Source of the DNA: DASQZT01 sp035638575
Lineage (GTDB): Bacteria; Acidobacteriota; Terriglobia; Bryobacterales; Bryobacteraceae
NCBI GenBank assembly: GCA_035638575.1
Contig: DASQZT010000211.1
Span: 59,670-123,669 of the forward strand
DNA: 64,000 nucleotides
Reading direction: 5' to 3'
The notes beneath the pieces were generated by a model that did not search any database, had not been told where the DNA came from, and saw only the letters and a program-made list of their open reading frames with translations. Shown here piece by piece: positions 53,409-62,373 of this stretch; within the stretch, counting starts at the first letter, position 1, and each line of letters begins with the position of its first letter. Made by a program: the position numbers and the translations under genes.

Positions 53409-54350
53409 ATGCCGGCAACCACGAAGAAACCCTGGCCGGCGCAACTGGGGCTCGCCCTGGCGCTGGTGGCCCTGATGGGCGCCCTGTCGCTCGAGCGGCC
53501 GAACTTTCTGACGGTCGCCAACCTGGTAAACCTGGTCCGCCAGATCTCCATCAACGGCATCCTGGCCGTCGGGGTGACCTTCGTCCTGCTGACCGGCGGC
53601 GTGGATCTCTCGCTCGGCTCGGTGGTGGCCCTCACCGGGGTAATCGCCGCTTCGTTCGCGCACCCGGGCCAGGCCACCGTGCTGGCGCCGCTCGCGATGG
53701 GCATCCTCGCCGGCGCCTGTTGCGGCGCGGCCAACGGCCTGGTGGTCACCCGCGGGCGGGTCGCGCCGTTTATCGTCACGCTGGGAACCATGACCTCGGC
53801 CCGCGGCCTCGCGCTCCTGATCAGCCACGGACGGCCGGTCTCCAACCTGGGCCCGGCATTTGCCCGGATCGGCGGCGGCGACTTCGCCGGGGTGCCTGTG
53901 CCGATCGTGATCTTCTTCCTGGTCGCGCTGACTGCCCACGTGTTCCTGAAGAACATGCGCCTGGGACGCCGCATCTACGCCGTCGGCGGAAACGAGAACG
54001 CCGCCCGCGCCTCGGGAGTGCACGTTGGTGCGGTCAAGACGATCGCCTACGTGGTCTCGGGCTCGCTCGCGGGGCTGGCCGGCGTGGTGCTGGCCTCGCG
54101 CATCACCACCGGCCAGCCCAACGCCGGAATAGGCTACGAGCTGGACGCCATCGCCGCGGTGGTGATCGGCGGCACGAGCCTCAACGGCGGGGTCGGCGGC
54201 GTGGGCGGCGCGGTTTTGGGCGCCCTGCTCATCGGCGTGATCAACAACGGGCTCGACCTGCTCAATGTATCCTCTTATTACCAGCAGGTCATCAAAGGGC
54301 TGATCATCGTCGGCGCGGTCTGGCTGGACAGGAGCAAAGACAGGTCATGA
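53409..54350 (+). CDS. Sugar ABC importer permease (RbsC type)
   Basis: The 313-residue protein has eight or more hydrophobic helices and the family signatures INGILAVGVTFVLLTGGVDL-type core, DLSLGSVVALTG, IVTLGTMTSARGLALL and VGGNENAARASGVHV (contact with the ATPase). It starts 6 bp after the ATPase gene, and its stop overlaps the binding-protein start (ATGA). Confidence 0.96.
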   Translation: MPATTKKPWPAQLGLALALVALMGALSLERPNFLTVANLVNLVRQISINGILAVGVTFVLLTGGVDLSLGSVVALTGVIAASFAHPGQATVLAPLAMGILAGACCGAANGLVVTRGRVAPFIVTLGTMTSARGLALLISHGRPVSNLGPAFARIGGGDFAGVPVPIVIFFLVALTAHVFLKNMRLGRRIYAVGGNENAARASGVHVGAVKTIAYVVSGSLAGLAGVVLASRITTGQPNAGIGYELDAIAAVVIGGTSLNGGVGGVGGAVLGALLIGVINNGLDLLNVSSYYQQVIKGLIIVGAVWLDRSKDRS

Positions 54351-55291
54351 TCCGAATGAACGGCTTCATCGCCGCGCTGGCCGCCGCGGCATGCATCCTC
54401 CAGGGCTGCTCGGGCCAGCGCGGCGCCTCCGGGAAGAAGACCGTCATCGGCGTCTCGCTCATGAACGTCTCCAACGAGTTCATCGTGATGCTCAACAAAT
54501 CGATGGACGAAAAGGCTCGCCAGCTCGGCGTGGAGCTGATCGTCAACGACGCCCAGCGGAGCGCCGAAAAACAGGTCCAGCAGGTGGAGTCCTTCGTCGC
54601 CCAGAAGGTGGACGCCATCGTCCTCAACCCGTGCGAAGTCGAAGCCAGCTCGCCGGCCGTCGACAAAGCGCTGGCCGCGGGAATTCCCGTGGTCAACGTG
54701 AACTCCGAGACCAGGACCCCGCCCACGGCGTTCGTCGGATCGCGCGACGAGGACGCCGCCCGCATCGCTATGAGCTACATCGCGCAGCGCCTGGGCGGCA
54801 GCGGCGGCGTGGTCATGATGCACGGCTACATGGGCCAGGCCGCGCAGATCAAGCGCGACCAGGGCGCCCGCGAAGTCCTCGCCAAAACGCCCGGCCTGAA
54901 ACTGCTGGCCGACCAGACCGCCGAGTGGGACCGCGCCAAGGCCATGGCCCTCATGGAAAACTGGATCCAGTCGTTCGGCGACCGCATCAACGCGGTCTTC
55001 GCGCAAAACGACGAAATGGCCATGGGCGCTCTCATCTCGCTGGAGCAGGCGAGGCGCAAGGGCAAGGTCCTGGTGGTCGGCGTGGACGCCATCGCCGACG
55101 CGCTCCAGGCCGTACGGGATGGCCGTCTGGATGCCACGGTGTTTCAGGACGCCAGGGGCCAGGGCGGCACGGCCATCGAAACGGCCGTCAGGATCGTTCG
55201 CAAACAGCCCTTCGACAAAGAGACGATGATTCCGTTCCATCTGGTGACCCGGGAGAACGTGGGCCAGTATTTGAAAGCCACCGCTCCTTAA
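54347..55291 (+). CDS. Sugar ABC importer substrate-binding lipoprotein (RbsB type)
   Basis: The 314-residue protein has a lipoprotein signal (AALAAAACILQGC, lipobox LQGC). The periplasmic binding fold follows: VIGVSLMNVSNEFIVMLNKS, QVESFVAQKVDAIVLNP, AAGIPVVNVNS, VFAQNDEMAMGALISLEQAR, VVGVDAIADAL. It is the capture component of the importer. Sugar type is not readable. A CGCCCGC-aa-GCGGGCG hairpin (55299-55314) 8 bp downstream may end the transcript, though no T run follows. Confidence 0.95.
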   Translation: MIRMNGFIAALAAAACILQGCSGQRGASGKKTVIGVSLMNVSNEFIVMLNKSMDEKARQLGVELIVNDAQRSAEKQVQQVESFVAQKVDAIVLNPCEVEASSPAVDKALAAGIPVVNVNSETRTPPTAFVGSRDEDAARIAMSYIAQRLGGSGGVVMMHGYMGQAAQIKRDQGAREVLAKTPGLKLLADQTAEWDRAKAMALMENWIQSFGDRINAVFAQNDEMAMGALISLEQARRKGKVLVVGVDAIADALQAVRDGRLDATVFQDARGQGGTAIETAVRIVRKQPFDKETMIPFHLVTRENVGQYLKATAP

Positions 55292-55320
55292 CAAGACGCG
55301 CCCGCAAGCGGGCGTGGCAA

Positions 55321-55545
55321 GCTGAAGCACAATGCCACTTGGTTTTCGCTCTACCGAACATCTGCACAAATAGTGGGGCAGCCAATCCTGGCTGCAGCCG
55401 GCTTTCAGCCGGCCTTGCCGAGCACAAGGGCTCGTTCATTGCCAGAAAGAGCCGCCTAAAAGGCGGCTGCGGGCAAGATTGCCCGCCCCACGATTTCCGC
55501 AGGATTCGCAACCCTGGGAAAACCAAATGGCATTGAGCTGAAGCA
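55321..55545. mobile_element. MITE-like palindromic element
   Basis: Inverted terminal repeats CAATGCCACTTGGTTTTC (55330-55347) and GAAAACCAAATGGCATTG (55518-55535) match at 17 of 18 positions. Nine-base direct repeats GCTGAAGCA flank them (55321-55329 and 55537-55545), as a target duplication would. Inside are four perfect hairpins: GCAGCCA/TGGCTGC, GCCGGCT/AGCCGGC, GCCGCCT/AGGCGGC and GGGCAA/TTGCCC. It has no coding capacity. Confidence 0.72.
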
Positions 55546-55549
55546 TGCC

Positions 55550-56344
55550 CTACTTCGCCTTGGGGAGCATCTTCGCATTTCCGGGCACCAGGAACAGGTT
55601 GTCCTTCAAATCCTTGTTGATCTCGACGGAATCCGAATACATCTCGAAGATCTTGTCGCCGTTGCGCTTGCGCAGCAGCGAGCAGGGCCACTTCACGCCG
55701 CCGCCCACGTCGCGGTAATTGGCGAACACGGTCTCTTCGGTATCGAAATCCTTGTATTCCTCGTTGCGCCGGCGGAAGACCTGGCGCACCGGCAGCTTGG
55801 TCAACTGATCGAAGTAAACCGTCACCGTGAGATTCTCGGCGTCCGTGATGTCCACAATCTCCATCGGCCGGTTTTCCCAGAAATCCGTGCCCTCGGAGTA
55901 GAAACTCATCTCCGGCTCGCCCAGCCGCTGGCGCAGAATGTAGAGGACGTTCCGCAGGGTGCTGTCCTTGAACCGCGCCACGCGCTGGTCGTCGAGCGGG
56001 CGCGCTCCGCGGAAGGTGATCTCCCACCCTTCGGTCTCGGTGAACAGCTGGGCGCTGGCTTCGTCCCTGCCGAAGGCGTCCCGCTCGCGGAGGGCGACCT
56101 TCCCCGGATCGGGCGCCAGGTAGCGCGTATAGATCTTAGCCACCGAAAGCCCGGTCAACTGCCGGTTGTAGAACGAATAGGCGCGCCCGCTTTCCACGCG
56201 GTCTTCCATGTGGAGGAATTGGTTGCCCCCGAGTGCCTGCAAGGCTTCATCCACCACGCGCTTGCCCCGCTCCTGCCGCGTTTCCGCCGCCACGGCGGAG
56301 CCTGCAGCGCAGCCCGCCAACAAGACAAAAATCCACCACTTCAT
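55550..56344 (-). CDS. Exported protein of unknown function, LolA-like fold possible
   Basis: The 264-residue protein has a signal peptide (KWWIFVLLAGCAAGSAVA). The body is a series of beta strands (AYSFYNRQLTGLSVAKIYTR, LTVTVYFDQLTKLPVRQVF, FANYRDVGGGVKWPCSLLR) like outer-membrane lipoprotein-sorting folds. The same kind of region forms the C-terminus of the upstream M16-like protein, so the two overlap in function and operon (4 bp overlap). Confidence 0.7.
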   Translation of the reverse strand: MKWWIFVLLAGCAAGSAVAAETRQERGKRVVDEALQALGGNQFLHMEDRVESGRAYSFYNRQLTGLSVAKIYTRYLAPDPGKVALRERDAFGRDEASAQLFTETEGWEITFRGARPLDDQRVARFKDSTLRNVLYILRQRLGEPEMSFYSEGTDFWENRPMEIVDITDAENLTVTVYFDQLTKLPVRQVFRRRNEEYKDFDTEETVFANYRDVGGGVKWPCSLLRKRNGDKIFEMYSDSVEINKDLKDNLFLVPGNAKMLPKAK

Positions 56345-58479
56345 GGCCGTCTACCCAGATCCTGTACCTTCAGCCCGCTGTTGAGGCGGGTCTCCGTTAC
56401 TGTGACGTCCGCGAACTTCTGGCCGTTGTGGAAAATGCCGATCTTGTGGGGCATCTTGATCCCGGAGACCACGCGAAAGTCCGAAAAATCCTCCTCCACG
56501 GCGTTGGATGCGCCCACGGCGTCCACCTCCCGGTATAGCACTTTGGCCGGCAGCCCGGTTTCGGAATCGGTCACCAACTGCAACAGGTTGCCATTCTTGT
56601 CGCTGATCTCCACGGTGGTCTCGTCCAGCGCGCTGACCGTGCGCCCCTCCAGCCGGTCGCTCAGCAGCAGCGGAAAATACTCCCGGAAGGCCTGCATTTG
56701 CGCCTCCCGATTCTGCCGTGCGTCCAGGGCCGAGAAGACTTGCGGGGCCGCGACCCATCCGGCCTTGCCATCCCAGTAGACGGTGATTCTGGCGCCGGGT
56801 CTTTCCTGGTCCCGCCGCCAATTGGACGGCGAGATCCACTGTTCGGTCTGCTTCACTTGCACGGCGGTGGCTGCCCCGTTGAGCTGCCCAATCCGCACCG
56901 AGTCCTTCACGGCCGCCAGGCGATCGGCTCCACCCACGGCCTGCTGCGCCCGAAGGAGAATTTCCTTGCCCTTCGCCAGGCTCGCCGTATCGGTTGCGGC
57001 GGCCTCGGTTTTGGACGGCGGAATGGCCAGGTCGATGGCGGCGACGGGCGATCCCAGCGCATCGAGCTGCGTCCCGAAGTCCTGAGGATTGCCCACGGCC
57101 ACGACGGTAAACCTGGCGGGGTCCAGACGCTCCCTGGCGACCCGCAGAACGTCCGCGCGGGTCACCGCCGCGAGGCCGCTCTGATACTTCTGGACGAAAT
57201 CCCCAGGGTAACCAAAATACTCATAAGCCAAGATCCGGTTCAAAGAGTTGACTTTGTTGTCGAAGGCAAACACCAGGCTGCTCAGCGCCGCGTCCCTGGC
57301 GCCCTTCAACTCCTCGTCGGTGACTTCGGTGGTGCGCAGGCGCTCCACTTCCTCGCGGATGGCCTTGATGGTGTCCACGGTGGAGAGCGATTTGACGCTG
57401 CCGGAAATGTTGAAGACGCCGGGATGGTCGAAATTAGCGCCCCAGCCCGCCGCAATTTCGTATGCGTTCCCCGCCTTTCCGGCGAGCCGCTGGGAGAGGC
57501 GGCTTGGGAACCCGCCGCCCCCCAGGATGGTGCCCATGACCACCAGCGCCGGATAGTCCTTGTCGCGTAACTCGCCGCCGCGCTGGCCCAGGGCGAAGAA
57601 CGTCCGGGTGACATCCGCCTTCACGGCCAGAAAGGTACCGCCCGCCGGCGCGGGGCCGACCTTCGGAAACTCCGGAACCGCGGGCTGTTGCACGGTCCAG
57701 CCGGCGAACAGCTTCTCGACCCTGGCTTTCATCTCCGCCGCGTCAAAATCCCCGAAGAGGCCGAGCAGGGTGTTGGCCGGGAAGAAATAGCGGCGGTAGA
57801 AGCGCTGGACATCCCCGCGGTTGATGCGGTCGATGGTGGCATGTTGCATGGCCCATCCGTAAGGAGTGTCCTTGCCAACGAGCCTGGCGAGCAACTCCAT
57901 TCGCGCGATGCCGTCCGGGTTGTCGTTGCGGCGCGCAACCAGGTTGTGAAGCCGGGCTTTGGCCAGGTCGAGCTTGTCCTGCCGGAAGGCGGGCGCGGTG
58001 AGCACTTCGTGGAAAAGGGCCAGCACCCGATCGGCGCCAGCCTTCAGCGCCGAGAAAGTGACCGCCCCGGAACTCTCACCGATCTCGCTGTCGATGGTGG
58101 CCGCGATGTTTTCCAGTTCCACAGCCAATTCGTCGCCGGTCCTGGATATGGTGCCGCCGGTCCGGATGGTCATTCCGGTCAAGGTGGCCAGGCCGATTTT
58201 TTCGCCGGGATCGAAGAGATTGCCGGTACGCACCATGGCCGTTCCGGCGACCAGCGGCAGCTCGTGGTCTTCGATGAGGTACAGCTTTATTCCGTTGGCC
58301 AGCGTAAAGCTCTCGACTTTGGGCGCCGGAATGGGAGCGAGAGGCGGATATTTGAGATCCCTGGGTGAAGTTGCGGCCGCCGCGGGCCGGGCTGCGGCCG
58401 AGGGCCTCGCGGCCCTGACCGGCGGCTGTGGCTGGGCCAGCAGGGCGGTCACGGCCAGTAACGCAAGCGCCATTCTCAT
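56341..58479 (-). CDS. M16-family peptidase-like protein without zinc motif, with C-terminal extension
   Basis: The 712-residue exported protein has two M16 half domains (about 60-480): FTLANGIKLYLIEDHELPLV start, YRRYFFPANTLLGLFGDFD, and GGGGFPSRLSQRLAGKAGNA. Where HxxEH should stand it reads GLATLTGMTIRTGG, so it is a non-catalytic subunit type. The last 200 residues are beta strands similar to the downstream protein. It would pair with the next M16 protein in the periplasm. ATG at 58479 overlaps the upstream stop (ATGA). Confidence 0.88.
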   Translation of the reverse strand: MRMALALLAVTALLAQPQPPVRAARPSAAARPAAAATSPRDLKYPPLAPIPAPKVESFTLANGIKLYLIEDHELPLVAGTAMVRTGNLFDPGEKIGLATLTGMTIRTGGTISRTGDELAVELENIAATIDSEIGESSGAVTFSALKAGADRVLALFHEVLTAPAFRQDKLDLAKARLHNLVARRNDNPDGIARMELLARLVGKDTPYGWAMQHATIDRINRGDVQRFYRRYFFPANTLLGLFGDFDAAEMKARVEKLFAGWTVQQPAVPEFPKVGPAPAGGTFLAVKADVTRTFFALGQRGGELRDKDYPALVVMGTILGGGGFPSRLSQRLAGKAGNAYEIAAGWGANFDHPGVFNISGSVKSLSTVDTIKAIREEVERLRTTEVTDEELKGARDAALSSLVFAFDNKVNSLNRILAYEYFGYPGDFVQKYQSGLAAVTRADVLRVARERLDPARFTVVAVGNPQDFGTQLDALGSPVAAIDLAIPPSKTEAAATDTASLAKGKEILLRAQQAVGGADRLAAVKDSVRIGQLNGAATAVQVKQTEQWISPSNWRRDQERPGARITVYWDGKAGWVAAPQVFSALDARQNREAQMQAFREYFPLLLSDRLEGRTVSALDETTVEISDKNGNLLQLVTDSETGLPAKVLYREVDAVGASNAVEEDFSDFRVVSGIKMPHKIGIFHNGQKFADVTVTETRLNSGLKVQDLGRRP

Positions 58480-59975
58480 TGCCTGTCTCCTCGAGGCTGC
58501 CCGGCAACCGCGTAGGCCAGCGTCCGGTTGACGGGAACAAAGCAGCGCTGCGCGGTGCGCTGTATATCCAGGAGCGTGACTTTGTCGATGTCATCGAGCG
58601 AAGTGAAGAGCCTTCGCCAATCGCCGAAGTTGGCATGAAACGTGGTGAACAGGGCAGCCAGCCCGGCATTGGTCGCCAGGCGCCGGACCACCGCGGCGTG
58701 GGCTTGTGTCTTGGCGCGCGCCAGCGCCGCCTCGGCTACCCCGTCTTGCTGGATTCGCGCCAGCAGATCGTTCAGCGCTTTCTCGTTCTCCTCCACGGTA
58801 TGCCCCGGCGAGGGCACCAGAAAGAAAGCGAAGAGGCCAGGGTAGCGCGCCGCCGGAACGGCGGACACGGACTGCGCCGCCAGCGAAATCCTGCTGCCCT
58901 CCACAAGGTTCTTGTACAGCAAGCCGCTCGGTCCTTCCGAGAGCAGCAGTTGCATCACATCGTAGACCGCACTGTCGGGGTCGTATTGGTCGGGCCGTTT
59001 GTAGCCGATGAACGCCATGGGCTGGCCGGCCCCGATCACGGCCGCGGTCTTGGGACCAGGCTGCGGCGGCTCGCTGGTATGCACCGCGGGCGGCAGCGGG
59101 CGCGCCGGCATGGGACCGAAGTAGCGGTCGGCCAGGCGCCGCGCTTCAGCCGGGTTTATGTCCCCAGCCAGGGTGATCGAGACGTTGGCCGCAACGAAAT
59201 ACTCCTGGAAGAAGCGCCTGGCCTCCGAGGCCCGGAGGGCGGCGAGATCGCCCGGCCATCCGCCGGATGGATTGCGGTACGGGTGCGCCTCGAAAGCGGT
59301 CGAAAGCAGCTCCTGGAGCAGATGCGCCTGCGCGTCGGTTTCCAGGCGCGCGCGGTTTTCTTCCATCAGGGCGCTGCGCTCTTTGTAAAAGTCGCGGAAC
59401 ACGGGGTTCAGGAAGCGCTGCGATTCCATCAGGAACCACAGCTCGATGCGATTGGAAGGCAGGCTGCAGGAATACTCCGTGGCATCGGGGGAAGCTGCCG
59501 CTTTCAGGGCCACGCCGCCGTTCGCCTCGATAATCCCCCAGTACGGATTGGGCGCCGCGAAGGCCTGGGCGCTGTCGATCGCCATTCTCAGCTGGGTTTC
59601 GATGCCGCCGATCTTCCCTTCGCTCGCCAGGGGGCCCCGGTTCCGCTCCGCATCGATGCGGTCGTAAATCTCTTCGATGGCGTCCAGGGCTTTTTTCTCG
59701 CTGGGCCAGTCCACGCTTCCGACGGATTCCGTGCCTTTGAACGCCATGCGCTCCAACATGCGGGCCATGCCGGCCTGGCCCGCGGGATCATTGACCGACC
59801 CGGCGTTCACGCGCGTGTGAAAGGAGACGGCGGGCGCCTCATGCCGCTCGACGACGATAAAATGGAGCCCGTTCGGCAGGGTAAACTCGGTTACTTTCTT
59901 TTCAAAATCCTTCAGGTTCTGCGCGGCCAGGATCAGCGGCACCAGCACCGCGAGGGCGGCGAGACGAAATTGCAC
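58476..59975 (-). CDS. M16-family peptidase-like protein with both zinc histidines replaced
   Basis: The 499-residue protein starts at GTG 59975 with AAGGA seven bases upstream and a signal peptide (FRLAALAVLVPLILAAQ). It has the M16 pattern FTLPNGLHFIVVERHEAPAV, then GMARMLERMAFKGT where active enzymes read HxxEH: both His are Arg, the Glu remains. ENRARLETDAQ, VAANVSITLAGDI and GPSGLLYKNLVEGS fit the fold. Zinc binding is unlikely. It forms an operon with the second M16-like gene. Confidence 0.88.
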   Translation of the reverse strand: MQFRLAALAVLVPLILAAQNLKDFEKKVTEFTLPNGLHFIVVERHEAPAVSFHTRVNAGSVNDPAGQAGMARMLERMAFKGTESVGSVDWPSEKKALDAIEEIYDRIDAERNRGPLASEGKIGGIETQLRMAIDSAQAFAAPNPYWGIIEANGGVALKAAASPDATEYSCSLPSNRIELWFLMESQRFLNPVFRDFYKERSALMEENRARLETDAQAHLLQELLSTAFEAHPYRNPSGGWPGDLAALRASEARRFFQEYFVAANVSITLAGDINPAEARRLADRYFGPMPARPLPPAVHTSEPPQPGPKTAAVIGAGQPMAFIGYKRPDQYDPDSAVYDVMQLLLSEGPSGLLYKNLVEGSRISLAAQSVSAVPAARYPGLFAFFLVPSPGHTVEENEKALNDLLARIQQDGVAEAALARAKTQAHAAVVRRLATNAGLAALFTTFHANFGDWRRLFTSLDDIDKVTLLDIQRTAQRCFVPVNRTLAYAVAGQPRGDRQ

Positions 59976-60079
59976 AGGTATGTCCTTCACCTTTATCGAG
60001 AATACCAGGACAGGTGGTGGCGCCGTCCGGATTGGTAGTACCGGACCTTTGGGAGTATGGGAGAAGCCCGAGTGGGAGA

Positions 60080-60343
60080 TCACTGACGCGCGTGGCTCGG
60101 AAACGCGCCGGAAGGGCGGTGCGTGACGGGGTGACTGGGTGACAGGGTGATGGGGCGTTTTCGAGGGACGGAGTCGGCGGGGGCGGGGAAGAACTGGTAG
60201 ACGCGGAAGAAGGTCTGGAGGAGGAAGTCGCGGAAGTCGGCGGAATGGAGGGGGAGGAAGGAGAGGTCGCCCTCGGCGAGGACGCCGGCCCAGACCTGGC
60301 CGTCGGAGGAACGGAAGATGCGGTTTGTCGCCGGCGGAAGCAA
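60080..60343 (-). pseudogene. Possible primase/helicase-like fragment
   Basis: The frame reads FRSSDGQVWAGVLAEGDLSF and LHSADFRDFLLQTFFRVYQF, which recalls the S..FR.wL segment of phage-type primases. No start or rest of gene is present; the 3' part is the low-complexity GGGTGAC-type repeat (60122-60160). The assignment is weak. Confidence 0.3.
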
Positions 60344-60360
60344 CTTGCCGCCAGTGGTCC

Positions 60361-61392
60361 CTACGGCACGAGCGCTTTGAGCAGGGGCTCGGTCCAGGTC
60401 TCGGTCTTGGCGTCGAAGATGTCGAAGCCGCAGCGCCAGAAGCCCCAGTAGGCGAAGCTCATGCCGTACTTTTCAGCCGTGCGGGCGACGTAGGTGGTCC
60501 ATTGGACGCGGGAGGGCATGTCGGCCGCCTGATACGCTCCGAACTCGCCGAGGTAGAGCGGGCGGTTGTTCTTCTTCGCCCACGCCGCGACCTTGGCGAA
60601 CGCCTCGTCTACCGCCGCCTTCTCTTCGGGCGTTCCGGTCCAATGGACGTCTTTGTAGATTCGGTTGGACGACCACGATGCCTGCTGGTGGGTGAAGCGG
60701 CCGGGGTCGTAGTTGTGTACTTCGACGATCGTGTTGTGCTCGCTCTCCGGAATGCGGAGGTTTTCGATCGCTCCGAATCCGCCGCCATTGGCGGTTTGGA
60801 CGAGCAGCGTGCGGTCGGGGTTGCTGCTGCGGAGCAGCGGGATCGTATCCGCCACCAGGGCGTTCCAGCCGTCGATTCCCAGGTTCGGCCGGCTGGGCTC
60901 GTTGAGCACGCCGAACATCACCTCGGGTGGCGCCTGCCGGTAGTGCTCGGCCACCTGCCGCCATAGGGCCAGAAAGCGGGTGCGGTTCTCTTGCGGGTCT
61001 GCCTGGCTGGTCTCCGTGCCGGTGAAGCTGATGAAGGGATAGTAGTGGAAATCGAGGACCACGGCGAGCTTGTTGGCAAGGGACTGCTCCACCGCCCAGT
61101 CCACCTTCTTCAAGAATCCGGGGTCGATGGTGTACGGGGCCCCCTGCTGCGCGTATGACGACCAGCGGATCACCAGCCGAACATTCTTGAAGCCCGCATC
61201 GCCGATCTTCTTGAAGTACTCCGGCTTCATGGGCGGATCGGGAACGGTCCCCCCGTTGCGATCGAACACGCCGGGGATGTTGATGCCGCGGCCGAGGCGG
61301 CGGTTCTGCTCGAAGGGATCGGCGCCGGGCGCGGCCTTGGTGTACAGCGGCAACAGGGCCGTCAAGGTGAGGACGATGGGCAAGCGTCTCAT
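60361..61392 (-). CDS. Glycoside hydrolase family 5 (cellulase-like), exported
   Basis: The 343-residue protein has a signal peptide (LPIVLTLTALLPLYTKA) and the GH5 TIM barrel: RGINIPGVF, FKNVRLVIRW (conserved Arg), VVLDFHYYP, the acid/base Glu in MFGVLNEPS, VEVHNYDPGRFTHQ and the nucleophile Glu in LYLGEFGAY, then WGFWRCGFDIFD. It hydrolyses beta-glucan or beta-mannan chains outside the cytoplasm. It stands alone. Confidence 0.94.
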   Translation of the reverse strand: MRRLPIVLTLTALLPLYTKAAPGADPFEQNRRLGRGINIPGVFDRNGGTVPDPPMKPEYFKKIGDAGFKNVRLVIRWSSYAQQGAPYTIDPGFLKKVDWAVEQSLANKLAVVLDFHYYPFISFTGTETSQADPQENRTRFLALWRQVAEHYRQAPPEVMFGVLNEPSRPNLGIDGWNALVADTIPLLRSSNPDRTLLVQTANGGGFGAIENLRIPESEHNTIVEVHNYDPGRFTHQQASWSSNRIYKDVHWTGTPEEKAAVDEAFAKVAAWAKKNNRPLYLGEFGAYQAADMPSRVQWTTYVARTAEKYGMSFAYWGFWRCGFDIFDAKTETWTEPLLKALVP

Positions 61393-61425
61393 ACGAATAC
61401 TTGGTAAGTGGTTTCACGGGCGATG

Positions 61426-61590
61426 TCAAGGTATTCCCGTCCCCTCCCGGCTGGCCGCGTTCGCCGCTTCGCGCGCCGCGCCCTTGGCCAGCAGCAATTC
61501 GACGATCTTCGGGTTGGCGTGATCGGTGGCCACGGCGAAGACCAGCGGCGTTCGCGTTTACGTCCGCACCGCTCTCGGCGCCACCCGCGG
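61426..61590 (-). pseudogene. Ankyrin-repeat fragment
   Basis: Two frames give GADVNAN and then LVFAVATDHANPKIVELLLA-KGA, one ankyrin repeat split by a frameshift, ending in TGA at 61426. No start is present. Confidence 0.45.
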
Positions 61591-61685
61591 ACCGATGCAA
61601 AACTGAAAAGGTCCACTGCCAGTCTTTCGTGTTCTAAATAGGATTACTATGGCTACAGGCGTGCTCGCGCCAACTCGAGGAAATT

Positions 61686-61949
61686 ATGGCAGACGAACAG
61701 AAGCCAAAAGGTCGTAAGAAGCCCATCGAACCTGAGACCCAAGACAGCGTCTTGGCTGCTACAGCAAAAGCAGTAGGTACCGCTGCAGGCAAAATAGCAT
61801 CGCTTGCGGGAGTCGCCGAACCTGCTCCAGCGCCATCCCAAACGAAGTCGATGAAACAGCCGAAACTACAGAAAAAGAACCGGTCCCGCTTACCGCGCCG
61901 GCAGAAGAAAGCCCACCAAAAAGTTGCCGCTACCCAAGGCGCGGTCTGA
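61686..61949 (+). CDS. Small basic Lys/Ala-rich protein
   Basis: The 87-residue protein starts at ATG behind GAGGAAATT. It reads MADEQKPKGRKKPIEPETQD, an Ala-rich middle (ATAKAVGTAAGKIASLAG) and a basic tail (KKNRSRLPRRQKKAHQK). Composition recalls histone H1-like or nucleoid-binding tails, but no family is recognised. A candidate -10 (TAAATA) lies 50 bp upstream. Confidence 0.6.
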   Translation: MADEQKPKGRKKPIEPETQDSVLAATAKAVGTAAGKIASLAGVAEPAPAPSQTKSMKQPKLQKKNRSRLPRRQKKAHQKVAATQGAV

Positions 61950-62373
61950 GAGACCCGGCGTCTCCCCCAGACGGCGCCCGGTCTCCTTCGATATCCAACC
62001 CACCAGCGGCCGGGCTTCTCATGCGCGGAATCTCCTCCGCCGCCCTGCTCGCTGTCAAGTAGAAATCGCTCCCTTACGATGCGCGTATAGTCCGCCTCAT
62101 GATTCGGAATCAGAATCCGAAGCCACCGCGCCCGGCGGCCGCCTGTTTCAGCAGGTGCTTTTTGATCGAGGACCTTCATTTTGAGTTTTGGCGGGAGATG
62201 GCGATGGCGCATTCCGTGGAGGGGCGCTTTCCATTCCTCGAGCAGGATTGCCGGCAGGATCGCATTCGAGATCCGGCTGGTCGCGACACCACGGCTACAA
62301 TCCGTGGCCATGGCGCGAGCCAAGGTAAAAACACGGTTACCCTGCGGACGCGCCGCGTAGTAAACTGCGAGCT
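61950..62373. other. 424 bp without a supported gene
   Basis: A minus-strand frame is open over most of it but shows no known motif, no clear ribosome site and a composition like other antisense frames here. TACAAT-type boxes are not well spaced. Nothing else seen. Confidence 0.4.

Noticed and set aside
61634..62323. 229-codon minus-strand open frame over the small basic gene and the gap after it
   Set aside because: It overlaps a gene with a good ribosome site, carries no known motif and its composition changes abruptly along its length.
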